Positions 27,713 to 36,308 of a DNA stretch of 64,000 bases are shown here, one piece after another (the first letter of the stretch is position 1; each line of letters opens with the position of its first letter). The notes beneath the pieces are model-generated. The model did not search any database and was not told the origin of the DNA. It was given only the letters and a program-made list of their open reading frames with translations. The translations under genes were made by a program, and so were the position numbers. Origin of the DNA: ZYF759 sp046297455. Lineage in GTDB: Bacteria > Pseudomonadota > Alphaproteobacteria > Rhizobiales > Rhizobiaceae. The DNA is taken from NCBI GenBank assembly GCA_046297455.1, contig JBKBIT010000020.1, positions 1 to 64,000 of the forward strand. The letters are read 5' to 3'.

Positions 27713-27922
27713 TGCGTGGTCTCCAGTGTTGACGAGCCGTACATATGGGGCCGATCCCTTCGCGGCAAGCGGAGTGGCGGCATGATGCCGGGAAGTTGGC
27801 GCACAGTATAATTGACGGTCTCCGTTGAAAAATGCGCGCTGGCTCTTGCTATGATCAGGAGGTGCGGTGTTATCCTGCAAGGAGAGAATCAGTTTCGTAT
27901 CTCCAACAGAAGGTGCGTTCGG

Positions 27923-28516
27923 ATGGGGGACAAAGCCTCGGCGGGGGGGCGCTTCGAGATCCTTGACGATGCCTTGTTACCCGACGACGGGAGCGAGGCT
28001 GAGCTTTTCGAGATTTCCGGCGCCATCAAGTGGTTTGACGTAGGCAAGGGCTTCGGCTTCGTGCTGCCGGACCATCGTGAATACGGTGATATCCTCATTC
28101 ACGTGACCTGCCTGCGTCGCGATGGTTACCAGACCGCCATCGAAGGTGCCCGCGTGGTCTGCCTGGCGCGCAAGGGCGATCGCGGCCTGCAGGCCTTCCG
28201 CGTTGTCTCCATGGACAATTCGACTGCCGTTCATCCCGCCGAACAGCCCCATGCGCGCACCCATGTCAGCGTGACGCCGGAAAGCGGTCTCGAACGCGCG
28301 CTGGTCAAGTGGTTCAACCGCACCAAGGGCTTTGGCTTCCTGACCCGGGGTGAAGGCACCGAGGACATTTTCGTCCATATGGAAACGCTTCGCCGCTTTG
28401 GCCTGGCCGAATTGCGGCCCGGGCAGGTGGTTCTCGTTCGCTTCGGACGGGGCGACAAGGGCCTTATGGCTGCCGAAATCTACCCCGACATAGGCACCTT
28501 GCCGGTTTCGCACTGA
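27923..28516 (+). CDS. Protein with two cold-shock domains
   Basis: A 197-aa protein with two cold-shock (OB-fold) domains, about residues 30-97 and 128-192, each with an RNP1-like KGFGF motif (GKGFGFV and TKGFGFL). It binds single-stranded RNA or DNA. The two-domain form is common in alphaproteobacteria and differs from the 70-aa CspA. The linker between domains is hydrophilic. An AAGG site is 10 bases before ATG 27923. A DUF192 gene follows 25 bases downstream and may be co-transcribed. Confidence 0.9.
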   Translation: MGDKASAGGRFEILDDALLPDDGSEAELFEISGAIKWFDVGKGFGFVLPDHREYGDILIHVTCLRRDGYQTAIEGARVVCLARKGDRGLQAFRVVSMDNSTAVHPAEQPHARTHVSVTPESGLERALVKWFNRTKGFGFLTRGEGTEDIFVHMETLRRFGLAELRPGQVVLVRFGRGDKGLMAAEIYPDIGTLPVSH

Positions 28517-28541
28517 AACCTTCGAACCGGAAGGGATACGC

Positions 28542-29045
28542 ATGATCCGCGCCATCCGGCTGTCCGCCGGCCTCTTTGCGCTTTTTGCTGCAATCGTTCT
28601 GGCCTTCCAGATGGCGCTCGCCCAGCAGTCGGGCGAGCCGATGATCCTGCCGGTGGACGAAGCGCCGCTGGTGGTTCTCGGATCAGAGGAAGAGCATCGT
28701 TTCACGATCGAGATCGCCGAGACATCCGAACAGCAGGCGCGTGGCCTGATGTTCCGCGAGGAAATGGATGACGATCACGGCATGCTGTTCGTCTTCCCCG
28801 TCACACGGCCGGCCAGTTTCTGGATGCAGAACACGCCGATGCCGCTGGACCTGATCTTCATTGCCGAGGATGGGCGTGTGGTCTCGGTGGAACAGGGCGA
28901 ACCCTTCTCGACAAGGCCCATCGGACCGCCCGATCCGGTGCGCTTCGTTCTTGAAATCAAGGCCGGCATCGCGCAAGAGACGGGCATCGAGCCCGGCACC
29001 CGGCTCAGCCATCCCCGCATCGAGGCTGTTGCCGGCGGGGACTAG
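28542..29045 (+). CDS. Exported DUF192 family protein
   Basis: A 167-aa protein with a signal peptide (about residues 1-27, ending ALAQQ) and a DUF192 domain, recognised by RGLMFREEMDDDHGMLF and the segment FWMQNTPMPLDLIF. The domain is widespread but has no proven function. It would be periplasmic. AGGGA lies just before the ATG. It lies 25 bases after the tandem cold-shock gene, with hydrolase genes downstream. Confidence 0.9.
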   Translation: MIRAIRLSAGLFALFAAIVLAFQMALAQQSGEPMILPVDEAPLVVLGSEEEHRFTIEIAETSEQQARGLMFREEMDDDHGMLFVFPVTRPASFWMQNTPMPLDLIFIAEDGRVVSVEQGEPFSTRPIGPPDPVRFVLEIKAGIAQETGIEPGTRLSHPRIEAVAGGD

Positions 29046-29077
29046 CTCCTTCCATCGGCGGCACGGAATTCATCGAC

Positions 29078-29842
29078 ATGCAGACTTTCGAACATCAAGG
29101 GTTCGAACTCGCCTTTCTCGACAGCCCTGCAGAAGAGAACAGCGAAACGGTTCTGCTGGTGCACGGCTTTGCCTCGTCGGTTGCGGTCAACTGGGTGAAT
29201 CCAGGCTGGATCAAAACCCTGAATGAAGCTGGCTACCGCGTCGTCGCCTTCGATCATCGCGGGCACGGAAAATCCACCAAGAGCCACGATCCCGCCGATT
29301 ACACGCCTGCTGCAATGGCCGACGATGCAGCAGCGCTGCTCGACCATCTCGGCATCGAAAAGGCTCATGTGTTCGGCTATTCGATGGGCGCGCGCGTTTC
29401 CGCCTTCATGGCCCTGAACCATCCCGAACGTGTCGAGAGGCTCATCTTCGGCGGCCTCGGCATCGGCATGGTGGAAGGCGTGGGCGAATGGAACATCGTG
29501 GCCAATGCACTTCTGGCGGAAGATCCATCGACGATCGAGCATTCGCGCGGCAAGATGTTCCGGGCGTTTGCCGACCAGACCCGCAGCGACCGCAAGGCAC
29601 TTGCCGCCTGCATCGAGACGTCTCGGGAATTGCTTCCCGAAGCTGATATCGCCCGGATAGCCCAGCCGACGCTGATCGGTGTCGGCACGCGCGACGAGAT
29701 TGCCGGGTCGGCTGCAGAACTGGCTGCGCTGATGCCGAATGCACAGGCCTTCGAGATCGAGCGGCGCGATCACATGCAGTCGGTCGGCGACCGGACGTTC
29801 AAGGCACGTGTGCTGGAGTTTCTGAAGGACCACAGACTGTGA
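29078..29842 (+). CDS. Alpha/beta hydrolase
   Basis: A 254-aa alpha/beta-hydrolase. The nucleophile elbow GYSMGA has Ser102, the oxyanion region is LLVHGFASS, and a late histidine in RRDHMQSVG would complete the triad. The substrate is unknown; esterases, lactonases and C-C hydrolases share this pattern. Its last codons overlap the GTG start of a second alpha/beta-hydrolase by 4 bases, so the two are coupled. Confidence 0.88.
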   Translation: MQTFEHQGFELAFLDSPAEENSETVLLVHGFASSVAVNWVNPGWIKTLNEAGYRVVAFDHRGHGKSTKSHDPADYTPAAMADDAAALLDHLGIEKAHVFGYSMGARVSAFMALNHPERVERLIFGGLGIGMVEGVGEWNIVANALLAEDPSTIEHSRGKMFRAFADQTRSDRKALAACIETSRELLPEADIARIAQPTLIGVGTRDEIAGSAAELAALMPNAQAFEIERRDHMQSVGDRTFKARVLEFLKDHRL

Positions 29843-30705
29843 AACCAACGTCACTCGAATTCACTGGCGCCGAGGGCAACAGGCTTGTTGCCGATCTCTG
29901 GGACGGTCATGGCCACCCGGTGGTGCTGCTGCACGGGGGCGGCCAGACGCGACATGCCTGGGATGAAACAGCCCGGCGTATAGCGTCGGAAGGGATGCGG
30001 GCCGTCACGGTCGATCTGCGCGGCCATGGCGAGAGCGCCTGGGTCGAAAGCAAACGCTACGGCTTTGCCGATTTTGCCGAGGATGCGGCCGCCGTGTTCC
30101 GGCAGGTTGCCGACAAGTTCCATGCAGCACCTTCAGCCGTCGGTGCCTCGCTGGGCGGATTGTCGGCGATGACGGCCGAGGTCCGTTTCGGCCGGCTGCT
30201 GGAGACGCTGGTTCTGGTCGACGTGACGCCGCGTCTCGATCCGCAGGGCGTGGCGCGTGTCCAGGGCTTCATGAGCGAACATCTGTCCGATGGCTTTGCC
30301 TCGCTGGAGGAGGCCGCCGACGTCATCTCCGCCTACCTGCCGCACCGCAAGCGACCTTCGTCGCTCGAGGGTCTTCGCAAGAACCTGCGGCTTGGTGAGG
30401 ATGGCCGCTATCGCTGGCATTGGGACCCGGCCATGTTTGCCGGCACCGGCGGCCTGAACAGCGACGGCGAGGCGACCCGTGACCTGCTGATGGCAGCGCT
30501 GCCGAACCTCAACCTGCCGATCCTGCTGGTACGCGGGATGCAATCCGAACTGGTGCATGAGGAATATGCGCGCGAATTCGTCGAACTGGCCCCCTCGGCG
30601 AGTTATGTCGATGTAGGCGGTGCGGGGCACATGGTGGCCGGCGACCGCAACGACGTGTTCTGCAAGGCGATCCTCGAATTCCTGACCGATCAGGAAGCGG
30701 CGTAG
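29839..30705 (+). CDS. Alpha/beta hydrolase, GTG start
   Basis: A 288-aa alpha/beta-hydrolase with nucleophile elbow GASLGG (Ser104), oxyanion segment LLHGGGQT and late histidine in GAGHMVAGD. It starts with GTG at 29839 inside the stop codon of the preceding hydrolase gene, so expression is coupled. The tail-to-tail overlap with the glycosylase gene is 16 bases. The two hydrolases are not close copies, so they probably act on different substrates or in one pathway. Substrate unknown. Confidence 0.87.
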   Translation: MKPTSLEFTGAEGNRLVADLWDGHGHPVVLLHGGGQTRHAWDETARRIASEGMRAVTVDLRGHGESAWVESKRYGFADFAEDAAAVFRQVADKFHAAPSAVGASLGGLSAMTAEVRFGRLLETLVLVDVTPRLDPQGVARVQGFMSEHLSDGFASLEEAADVISAYLPHRKRPSSLEGLRKNLRLGEDGRYRWHWDPAMFAGTGGLNSDGEATRDLLMAALPNLNLPILLVRGMQSELVHEEYAREFVELAPSASYVDVGGAGHMVAGDRNDVFCKAILEFLTDQEAA

Positions 30706-31895
30706 TCCCGCATCCAGTTGTCGGCAAAGGCGACCGTGGCCACCCCGGCGAAGCGGCGCATGCGATCCAGTTCCGCTTCCAGTCCGCGCAGAAGCGTGCC
30801 CGACAGCCGCACATTCTTCTCCGGCCAGAACGCGCGCACGAACAGCCGGTCGGTCTCGCGCTCGGCCTTCGCGTCCAGACGGCCGATCATCGCGTCGCCG
30901 CGCATGACGGGAAACACATAGTACCCGTAGCGCCTTTTCTCTTCCGGCACGAAAATCTCGATCCGATAGTCGAACCCGAACAGGCGCTCGGCACGCTTGC
31001 GGTCGCGCAACAGCGGGTCGAAGGGGCTGAGCACGCGCAGACGCGCCGGCGGTTCGGGTGGTTCGGCTTGTGGATCGAAGGCGGAAGCGAGCGCGAAGGA
31101 CGGGCGCGGCCGCCCGCCATCGACGGGCTCGATTTCGAGCGGCAGCAGGTCGGCGCGGTTTTCGGCGAGCCAGGCTTCCACCTCCGCTGGCGTCAGCAGG
31201 TCCCAGAACGCGGCGATCTCGCCCCGCGTGGCAAAGCCGAGCCTTCTGAGCGCGCTGCGGCAGGCCCAGTCGACGAATTCGTGATGATCGACGCGGCGTG
31301 CGTAGTCGCAAGCCGGGATGACTCGCTCGGCAAGATCGTAGACCTTCTGAAAACCATCGCGCCGGCAAATCGCGAGGTCGCCCTTGCGCCACAGGAACTC
31401 CAGTGCGGCCTTGGACGGATGCCAGTCCCACCAGCCGGTGGAAGGTTTTTCGCGCGCCTCGAAGTCGCGCGCTCTCAGCGGTCCCTCTGCCGCGATGCGG
31501 TCGAGCACACGGCCCATCTCTGCCCGGCCGGCCTCCAGCCGCTCCTTCCACCAGCGCGTTTCCAGCCGCTGCCTGTCGCGGGCGAAGCGATGGCGCCAAT
31601 AGGCAAAGAACTCGGTGGGGATGATCGAGGCATCATGGGTCCAGTGCTCGAAAAGCAGCCGGTCCTTCTCGATCAGATGATGCAGGTCGCGCTGGCGATA
31701 GGTCTGGTTGCGCGAGAACAGAATATGGTGATGGGCACGTTCGACCGTGCCGATACTGTCGACCTGGACGAAACCCAGATCGTGAACCGTGTCGCGCAAA
31801 TCGGCCAGCGTCAGCGCCTTGCGCGGCGGGATGGCCAGTTGCTGGCGGGCGATGAAGTGTCGCCTTGCGAGACTGTTGGGAATGCGGATGGTCAT
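30690..31895 (-). CDS. AlkX/YcaQ-type DNA glycosylase family protein (HTH_42)
   Basis: A 401-aa protein of the winged-helix HTH_42 superfamily that holds interstrand-crosslink and alkyl-lesion DNA glycosylases. The catalytic motif QVD is at Gln44-Asp46 (FVQVDSIG), the QxD form of the AlkX/YcaQ branch rather than the QxQ form of AlkZ. The family substrates are bulky or crosslinked N7-alkylpurines. MTIRIPN at 31895 is chosen over the longer frame. It overlaps the convergent hydrolase gene by 16 bases. The call to a branch is by motif only. Confidence 0.85.
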   Translation of the reverse strand: MTIRIPNSLARRHFIARQQLAIPPRKALTLADLRDTVHDLGFVQVDSIGTVERAHHHILFSRNQTYRQRDLHHLIEKDRLLFEHWTHDASIIPTEFFAYWRHRFARDRQRLETRWWKERLEAGRAEMGRVLDRIAAEGPLRARDFEAREKPSTGWWDWHPSKAALEFLWRKGDLAICRRDGFQKVYDLAERVIPACDYARRVDHHEFVDWACRSALRRLGFATRGEIAAFWDLLTPAEVEAWLAENRADLLPLEIEPVDGGRPRPSFALASAFDPQAEPPEPPARLRVLSPFDPLLRDRKRAERLFGFDYRIEIFVPEEKRRYGYYVFPVMRGDAMIGRLDAKAERETDRLFVRAFWPEKNVRLSGTLLRGLEAELDRMRRFAGVATVAFADNWMRDYAAS

Positions 31896-31997
31896 GGCCT
31901 GCCGTTGATGGTGGTGTGACTTGCCGGTCGACCCCATCTGCGGTCCCGATGCAAGGGGCCGAGGGAAGGCTGCTGACAGCGCGCTGGCGGCATGATG

Positions 31998-32792
31998 TCA
32001 GGCACCCGTGAAACTGGGTGTGCGTCTCTCCTTGAAGGCGGCGCGGCCCTCTTCATAGTCGGCACTGGAAAAGGTGGCGTCGCCGAGCCGGATCGCCCGG
32101 ACGACATCCGCTTCACCCCCCGACAGGACGGCCGCAATCGCTGCCTTCGATGCCCTCACCGACAAAGGCGCGTTGGCGGCGATGGTGGCGGCGATCTCGC
32201 CAGCACGTGCCAATGGCGCCTCGGCCAGTTCCAACAGGAAGCCGACCGCAAGCGCCCGCTCTGCACCGATGCTGGCGCCGGTGAAGGTCAGGTGGCGGGC
32301 CAGTTGCGGCCCGAGCGCATGAACGATGTCGGCCATCGCGTCGACGGGATAGGCAAGCCCCAGCCGTGCGGCGGGCACCGCAAAACGCGCATTGGCTGCG
32401 GCAATGCGCATGTCGCAAGCCGCTGCCAGGCCAAAGCCGCCGCCAAAACAGATGCCCGAAATGGCCGCGAGCGTGGGGAAGGGGGCGTCGCGAAGGGCGG
32501 CGAACGCGGCCGAGTTGGCGGCCTCGTAGGTGCGTGCGCTGTCGGGTTCGCCCCGCAGGCTGTCGAATTCGGCAATGTCGGCGCCGGCCGAGAAATCGGG
32601 CCCGGCCGACCCCAGAACGAGCGCCCGCACGGCGGCGTCGGCGGCCAGTTCGTCGACCATTTCCGCCAGCGAGCGCCACATCGCGAAATCGAGCGCGTTC
32701 TTCTTCTGGGGCCGGTCGATGAGGATGGTGACGACGCCGTTTTGCGCGCGCTCGAGCCGGATCGGATTGCCAGCCGCGTCTTGAAATCCCAT
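31998..32792 (-). CDS. Enoyl-CoA hydratase/isomerase family protein lacking both catalytic glutamates
   Basis: A 264-aa crotonase-fold protein. The oxyanion-hole segments SAGADI (68-73) and GGG (117-119) are intact, so it should bind an acyl-CoA. The two glutamates of classical enoyl-CoA hydratase (Glu144 and Glu164 in the rat enzyme) correspond to Gly121 in GGGFGLA and Ala141 in VPAARLG, so normal hydration is unlikely. Other crotonases, including isomerases, decarboxylases and hydrolases, use different residues. The substrate is unknown. It is divergent from cysE. Confidence 0.87.
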   Translation of the reverse strand: MGFQDAAGNPIRLERAQNGVVTILIDRPQKKNALDFAMWRSLAEMVDELAADAAVRALVLGSAGPDFSAGADIAEFDSLRGEPDSARTYEAANSAAFAALRDAPFPTLAAISGICFGGGFGLAAACDMRIAAANARFAVPAARLGLAYPVDAMADIVHALGPQLARHLTFTGASIGAERALAVGFLLELAEAPLARAGEIAATIAANAPLSVRASKAAIAAVLSGGEADVVRAIRLGDATFSSADYEEGRAAFKERRTPSFTGA

Positions 32793-32903
32793 CGATCCAT
32801 TCCCATTGAAGGCAGGTTAAGAAAATTGCGGTTCATTCGGACCGCTTTTCGCGGTAGAAATCAACTCGCGGCGGGTTAGAACGCCGACGATGAGGAGGCG
32901 GAT

Positions 32904-33725
32904 ATGAACGACCGCAGCGCGCTTCGGGCAAGCAGCGTCCAGCCGATGGACCCGATCTGGTCCTCGATCCGCGAGGAGGCCGAGGCGGCAGTCGCGCGCG
33001 ATCCGCTCCTGGCGGCGTTTCTCTATTCCACGATCCTCAATCACGATCGGCTCGAGGACGCGGTGATACACCGCCTGTCGGAGCGGCTCGACCATCCCGA
33101 CATGAGCGCCGACCTGATCCGGCAGACCTACAAGGCGATGGTCGCCGCCAATCCGGACTGGAGCGCCATCGTGCGCGTCGACATCCAGGCCTATTACGAC
33201 CGCGACCCGGCCTGCGACCGGTTCATGATGCCGGTGCTCTATTTCAAGGGCTTTCATGCCGTGCAGACGCACCGGCTGGCGCATTGGCTGTGGAACAATG
33301 GCAGGCGCGATTTCGCGCTCTATCTGCAGAGCCGTTCCTCGGCCATCTTCCAGACCGACATCCATCCCGGCTCGCGGATCGGCAAGGGCATCTTCATCGA
33401 CCACGCCACCGGGCTGGTCGTCGGCGAGACGGCGGTGGTGGAGGACAATGTCTCCATGCTGCACGGGGTGACGCTGGGCGGCACCGGCAAGGCCGGCGGC
33501 GACCGCCATCCCAAGATCCGCCAGGGCGTGCTGATCGGCGCCGGCGCCAAGATCCTCGGCAATATCGAGATCGGCCACTGCACCAAGGTGGCGGCCGGTT
33601 CGGTGGTGCTGAAATCTGTGCCGCACAACAAGACGGTGGCGGGCGTGCCCGCACGCATCGTCGGCGAAGCCGGGTGCGACGAACCCTCGCGCGCCATGGA
33701 CCAGCTTCTCAACGGCGAGAACTGA
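32904..33725 (+). CDS. cysE: Serine O-acetyltransferase
   Basis: A 273-aa enzyme that acetylates L-serine with acetyl-CoA, the first step of cysteine synthesis. The left-handed beta-helix is clear: DIHPGSRIGKGIFIDHATG, then the loop MLHGVTLGGTG and the GDRHPKI segment typical of CysE. A GGAGG ribosome site precedes ATG 32904. The C-terminal end is of normal length, where cysteine feedback binding would occur. It is divergent from the crotonase; a DUF3126 gene follows about 110 bases downstream. Confidence 0.95.
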   Translation: MNDRSALRASSVQPMDPIWSSIREEAEAAVARDPLLAAFLYSTILNHDRLEDAVIHRLSERLDHPDMSADLIRQTYKAMVAANPDWSAIVRVDIQAYYDRDPACDRFMMPVLYFKGFHAVQTHRLAHWLWNNGRRDFALYLQSRSSAIFQTDIHPGSRIGKGIFIDHATGLVVGETAVVEDNVSMLHGVTLGGTGKAGGDRHPKIRQGVLIGAGAKILGNIEIGHCTKVAAGSVVLKSVPHNKTVAGVPARIVGEAGCDEPSRAMDQLLNGEN

Positions 33726-33833
33726 TCTTCCCATCTGGAACCAATGCGCGGCCTGTGCCCTTTACAGGCCGGCGCCTGGCATGCCAGAAGCGCGCCCAAG
33801 CCAAATAACCCTCTCACCCACCGGAGAAGCCTC

Positions 33834-34043
33834 TTGAAGCCGGAAGAAATCCGCAAGCTCGAAGCCTATTTCAAGCGCACCTTCAACAATCCCGCATTGC
33901 AGGTGAAGGCACGCCCGCACAAGAAGGATTCGGCCGAACTCTATCTGGGCGAGGAGTTTTTGGGCGTCATCTTCCGCGACGACGAGGACGGCGAACTGTC
34001 CTACAATTTCTCGATGGCGATTCTCGACATCGATCTGGATTGA
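33834..34043 (+). CDS. DUF3126 family protein, TTG start
   Basis: A 69-aa acidic protein (KPEEIRKLEAYF ... LDIDLD) of the alphaproteobacterial DUF3126 family, often found downstream of cysE. No ATG exists at the family start, so TTG 33834 is used; GGAG lies 8 bases upstream. The function is unknown. It is convergent with rlmB. Confidence 0.82.
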   Translation: MKPEEIRKLEAYFKRTFNNPALQVKARPHKKDSAELYLGEEFLGVIFRDDEDGELSYNFSMAILDIDLD

Positions 34044-34052
34044 GGCTGCGCC

Positions 34053-34871
34053 TCAGCCAATGGCGGCGAGGTGACGCCTCGCCGCATACATGGCCACCGC
34101 CGCCGCGTTGGAGACGTTGAGCGAGCGGATTGCGCCATCGAGATCGAGCCGTGCCAGCCGATCCACCGTTTCCCGCGTCTTCTGCCTGAGACCCTTGCCC
34201 TCCGCGCCCAGCACCAGCGCGATGCGCTCGCCCGCAAGACTGTCTTCGAGCACGTCCGGCCCCTCCGAATCGAGACCGACGGTCTGGAATCCCGCCTCGC
34301 TCAACTCTCGCAGCGCATCGGCGAGGTTGCGCGCCTGCAGATGGTCGATGTGCTCCAGCGCCCCGGACGCTGCCTTGGCAAGCACGCCACTCTCCGACGG
34401 GCTGTGGCGGGCCGTCGTCACCAGCGCACCGGCACCGAAGGCGACGGCCGAGCGCATGATGGCGCCGACATTGTGCGGATCGGTTACCTGGTCGAGCACC
34501 AGGACCAGCCTTGTGTCGCCGAGCGCTGTCAGGCGCTTGGGCACCAGCGGTTCGGCTTCCGCCAGCACGCCCTGGTGGACGGCATCCGCACCCGTCAGGC
34601 GATCGATCTCTTTCGGCTCCACCATCTCGACGGGGAAGGGCAGGCCGCCCGCCTCGTCCAACTCCAGCCGGGCCAGCGCGTTGCGCGTCACCATCAGCCG
34701 GCGAATGCTGCGGCGTGGATTCTGGATAGCCGCGCGCACCGTGTGAAGGCCATAGAGATGGACCAGCCCCTCGTCCGGCCCGACCGCTTCGGCGGTGCGG
34801 TCGCGGTGCTGGCGGCGCAGCCGCGCGTAGTGACTGTCCTTGGGCGTATGGGTCGGCTTTTTCTGGCTCAT
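34053..34871 (-). CDS. rlmB: 23S rRNA (guanosine-2'-O-)-methyltransferase RlmB / TrmH family
   Basis: A 272-aa SPOUT methyltransferase. The N-terminal substrate-binding domain begins GLHTVRAAI, and the C-terminal SPOUT motifs are LVLDQVTDPHNVGAIMRSA (motif 1), VLGAEGKGLR (motif 2) and LNVSNAAAVAMY (motif 3, knot). RlmB methylates G2251 in E. coli 23S rRNA in the peptidyl-transferase loop. The frame starts MSQKKP. It is divergent from the tRNA-Tyr gene across a short gap. Confidence 0.93.
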   Translation of the reverse strand: MSQKKPTHTPKDSHYARLRRQHRDRTAEAVGPDEGLVHLYGLHTVRAAIQNPRRSIRRLMVTRNALARLELDEAGGLPFPVEMVEPKEIDRLTGADAVHQGVLAEAEPLVPKRLTALGDTRLVLVLDQVTDPHNVGAIMRSAVAFGAGALVTTARHSPSESGVLAKAASGALEHIDHLQARNLADALRELSEAGFQTVGLDSEGPDVLEDSLAGERIALVLGAEGKGLRQKTRETVDRLARLDLDGAIRSLNVSNAAAVAMYAARRHLAAIG

Positions 34872-35027
34872 GGCCCCCTATATCCCGTGTCGTCCCGCCC
34901 CGCCACGACTATCGCTGCGATTGCGGTTGACAGGCTCGGACCGGCCCGCCATAAGGCCCATCGCGGCGGCCGGGCTTATTCGGCAAATGGCCATCGCGAA
35001 GCTCGCACGTGCTCCGGCGACGGTTCA

Positions 35028-35112
35028 GGAGGGGTGTCCGAGTGGTTAAAGGAGACGGACTGTAAATCCGTTGGCTATGCCTACGCTGGTTCGAATCCAG
35101 CCCCCTCCACCA
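35028..35112 (+). tRNA. tRNA-Tyr(GTA)
   Basis: A class II tRNA with long variable arm. The acceptor GGAGGGG pairs with CCCCTCC, the anticodon stem ACGGA/TCCGT encloses CTGTAAA (anticodon GTA, tyrosine), the T loop is TTCGAAT, and ACCA is encoded at 35109-35112. It lies between rlmB and the convergent NAD kinase gene. Confidence 0.96.
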
Positions 35113-35186
35113 CGACCGGCCCGGTAGCAAGGCGAGACAGGCGGCAGCGCCGCCCGAATCGGTGTTAATCTCATCATTTCAGGCTG

Positions 35187-35948
35187 TTAGTAGCGAAACT
35201 GCTCGCTGAGGATGCGCTCGTCCCAGGAGTGGCTGGCGTCGAACAGCAGCGTGACGGTCGGCTCCCTGACCTCGCGCACCGTCACCGAGACGACGGAGCG
35301 AACCTCGGAATGGTCGGCCACTGCATTGACCGGGCGCTTGTCGGTTTCGAGCACGTCGAAACGGACCTTCGAGGGATTGGGCAGGAGCGCGCCGCGCCAG
35401 CGGCGGGGACGGAACGGGCTGACCGGTGTCAGCGCCAGCAGCGGCGCGTCGATGGGCAGGATCGGCCCGTGCGCCGACAGATTATAGGCGGTGGATCCGG
35501 CAGGCGTCGCGACCATGACGCCGTCGCAGACGAGTTCCTCCAGCCGCATCTTGTCGTCGACGGAGATGCGGATCTTGGCCGCCTGTGCTGATTGGCGGAA
35601 CAGGGCCACCTCGTTGATGGCCAGCATTGTCTCGGTGCTGCCGTCGGCACGCGTAGCCACCATTTCCAGCGGACGGATCGTTTCGGCAATGGCGTCGGCG
35701 ATGCGTTCGCGCAGCCCTTCCTCGGCATATTCGTTCATCAGGAAGCCGGTCGAGCCACGGTTCATGCCGTAGATGCGCCGTCTCTTGCCCATGTTGCGGT
35801 GGATTGCCTGCAGCATGAAGCCGTCGCCACCGAGCGCGACGATCGTGTCTGCCTGGGAGACATCCGTCTGGCCGTAGAGCGCCGCCAGCCTGGCGGCAGC
35901 GGTCTGCGCGGCCTCGGTTTCTGCGGCGATGAAAGCGAGGGACTCCAA
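35187..35948 (-). CDS. nadK: NAD kinase
   Basis: A 253-aa enzyme that phosphorylates NAD to NADP using ATP. The diagnostic GGDG is at residues 40-43 (VALGGDGFML), followed by NRGSTGFL (substrate loop) and the later GSTAYNLSAHG and AHGPILP segments typical of NadK. It would be cytoplasmic. The length is normal for alphaproteobacterial NAD kinases. A 360-base gap separates its start from the next, divergent gene. Confidence 0.96.
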   Translation of the reverse strand: MESLAFIAAETEAAQTAAARLAALYGQTDVSQADTIVALGGDGFMLQAIHRNMGKRRRIYGMNRGSTGFLMNEYAEEGLRERIADAIAETIRPLEMVATRADGSTETMLAINEVALFRQSAQAAKIRISVDDKMRLEELVCDGVMVATPAGSTAYNLSAHGPILPIDAPLLALTPVSPFRPRRWRGALLPNPSKVRFDVLETDKRPVNAVADHSEVRSVVSVTVREVREPTVTLLFDASHSWDERILSEQFRY

Positions 35949-36308
35949 GGGCGGGCACTCTTTCGTTGGCGGTGCGTGGAGTTAGCACGCCGGACCGGAC
36001 GCTGCAAAGGAGGGGGAGGGGCAGGTCTTCACGGTTTCGCCTGCCGGGGCATCCCGATGTTCGGATTTTTGTCGAACAGCCTGCCAAAGGCTGCAAGGAA
36101 GTCCTGAAGGCAGCCAATTCGAACATCTTTTTCAAGATTGGCGATCTGTCTGCATGAACGGTCATCAAGCCAGGCCGGCAGAAAAACTTCTTGCTTGGCA
36201 GGCAAGATCAGGCAGTGTTGATCCCGCAAGATACGCCGCTCAGTGCATCCCACATTCGAATTGTGAAACTGTCGGCCCGGCCGGCAGTGTTCTGCTGGAG
36301 GTAGCGAC
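35949..36308. other. Intergenic region between nadK and an OmpA-type gene
   Basis: No gene is supported in this 360-base gap. A minus-strand open frame of about 118 codons crosses it (36029-36385), but it overlaps the signal peptide of the plus-strand gene and shows no recognisable family. The gap presumably holds the two divergent promoters. Confidence 0.5.
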
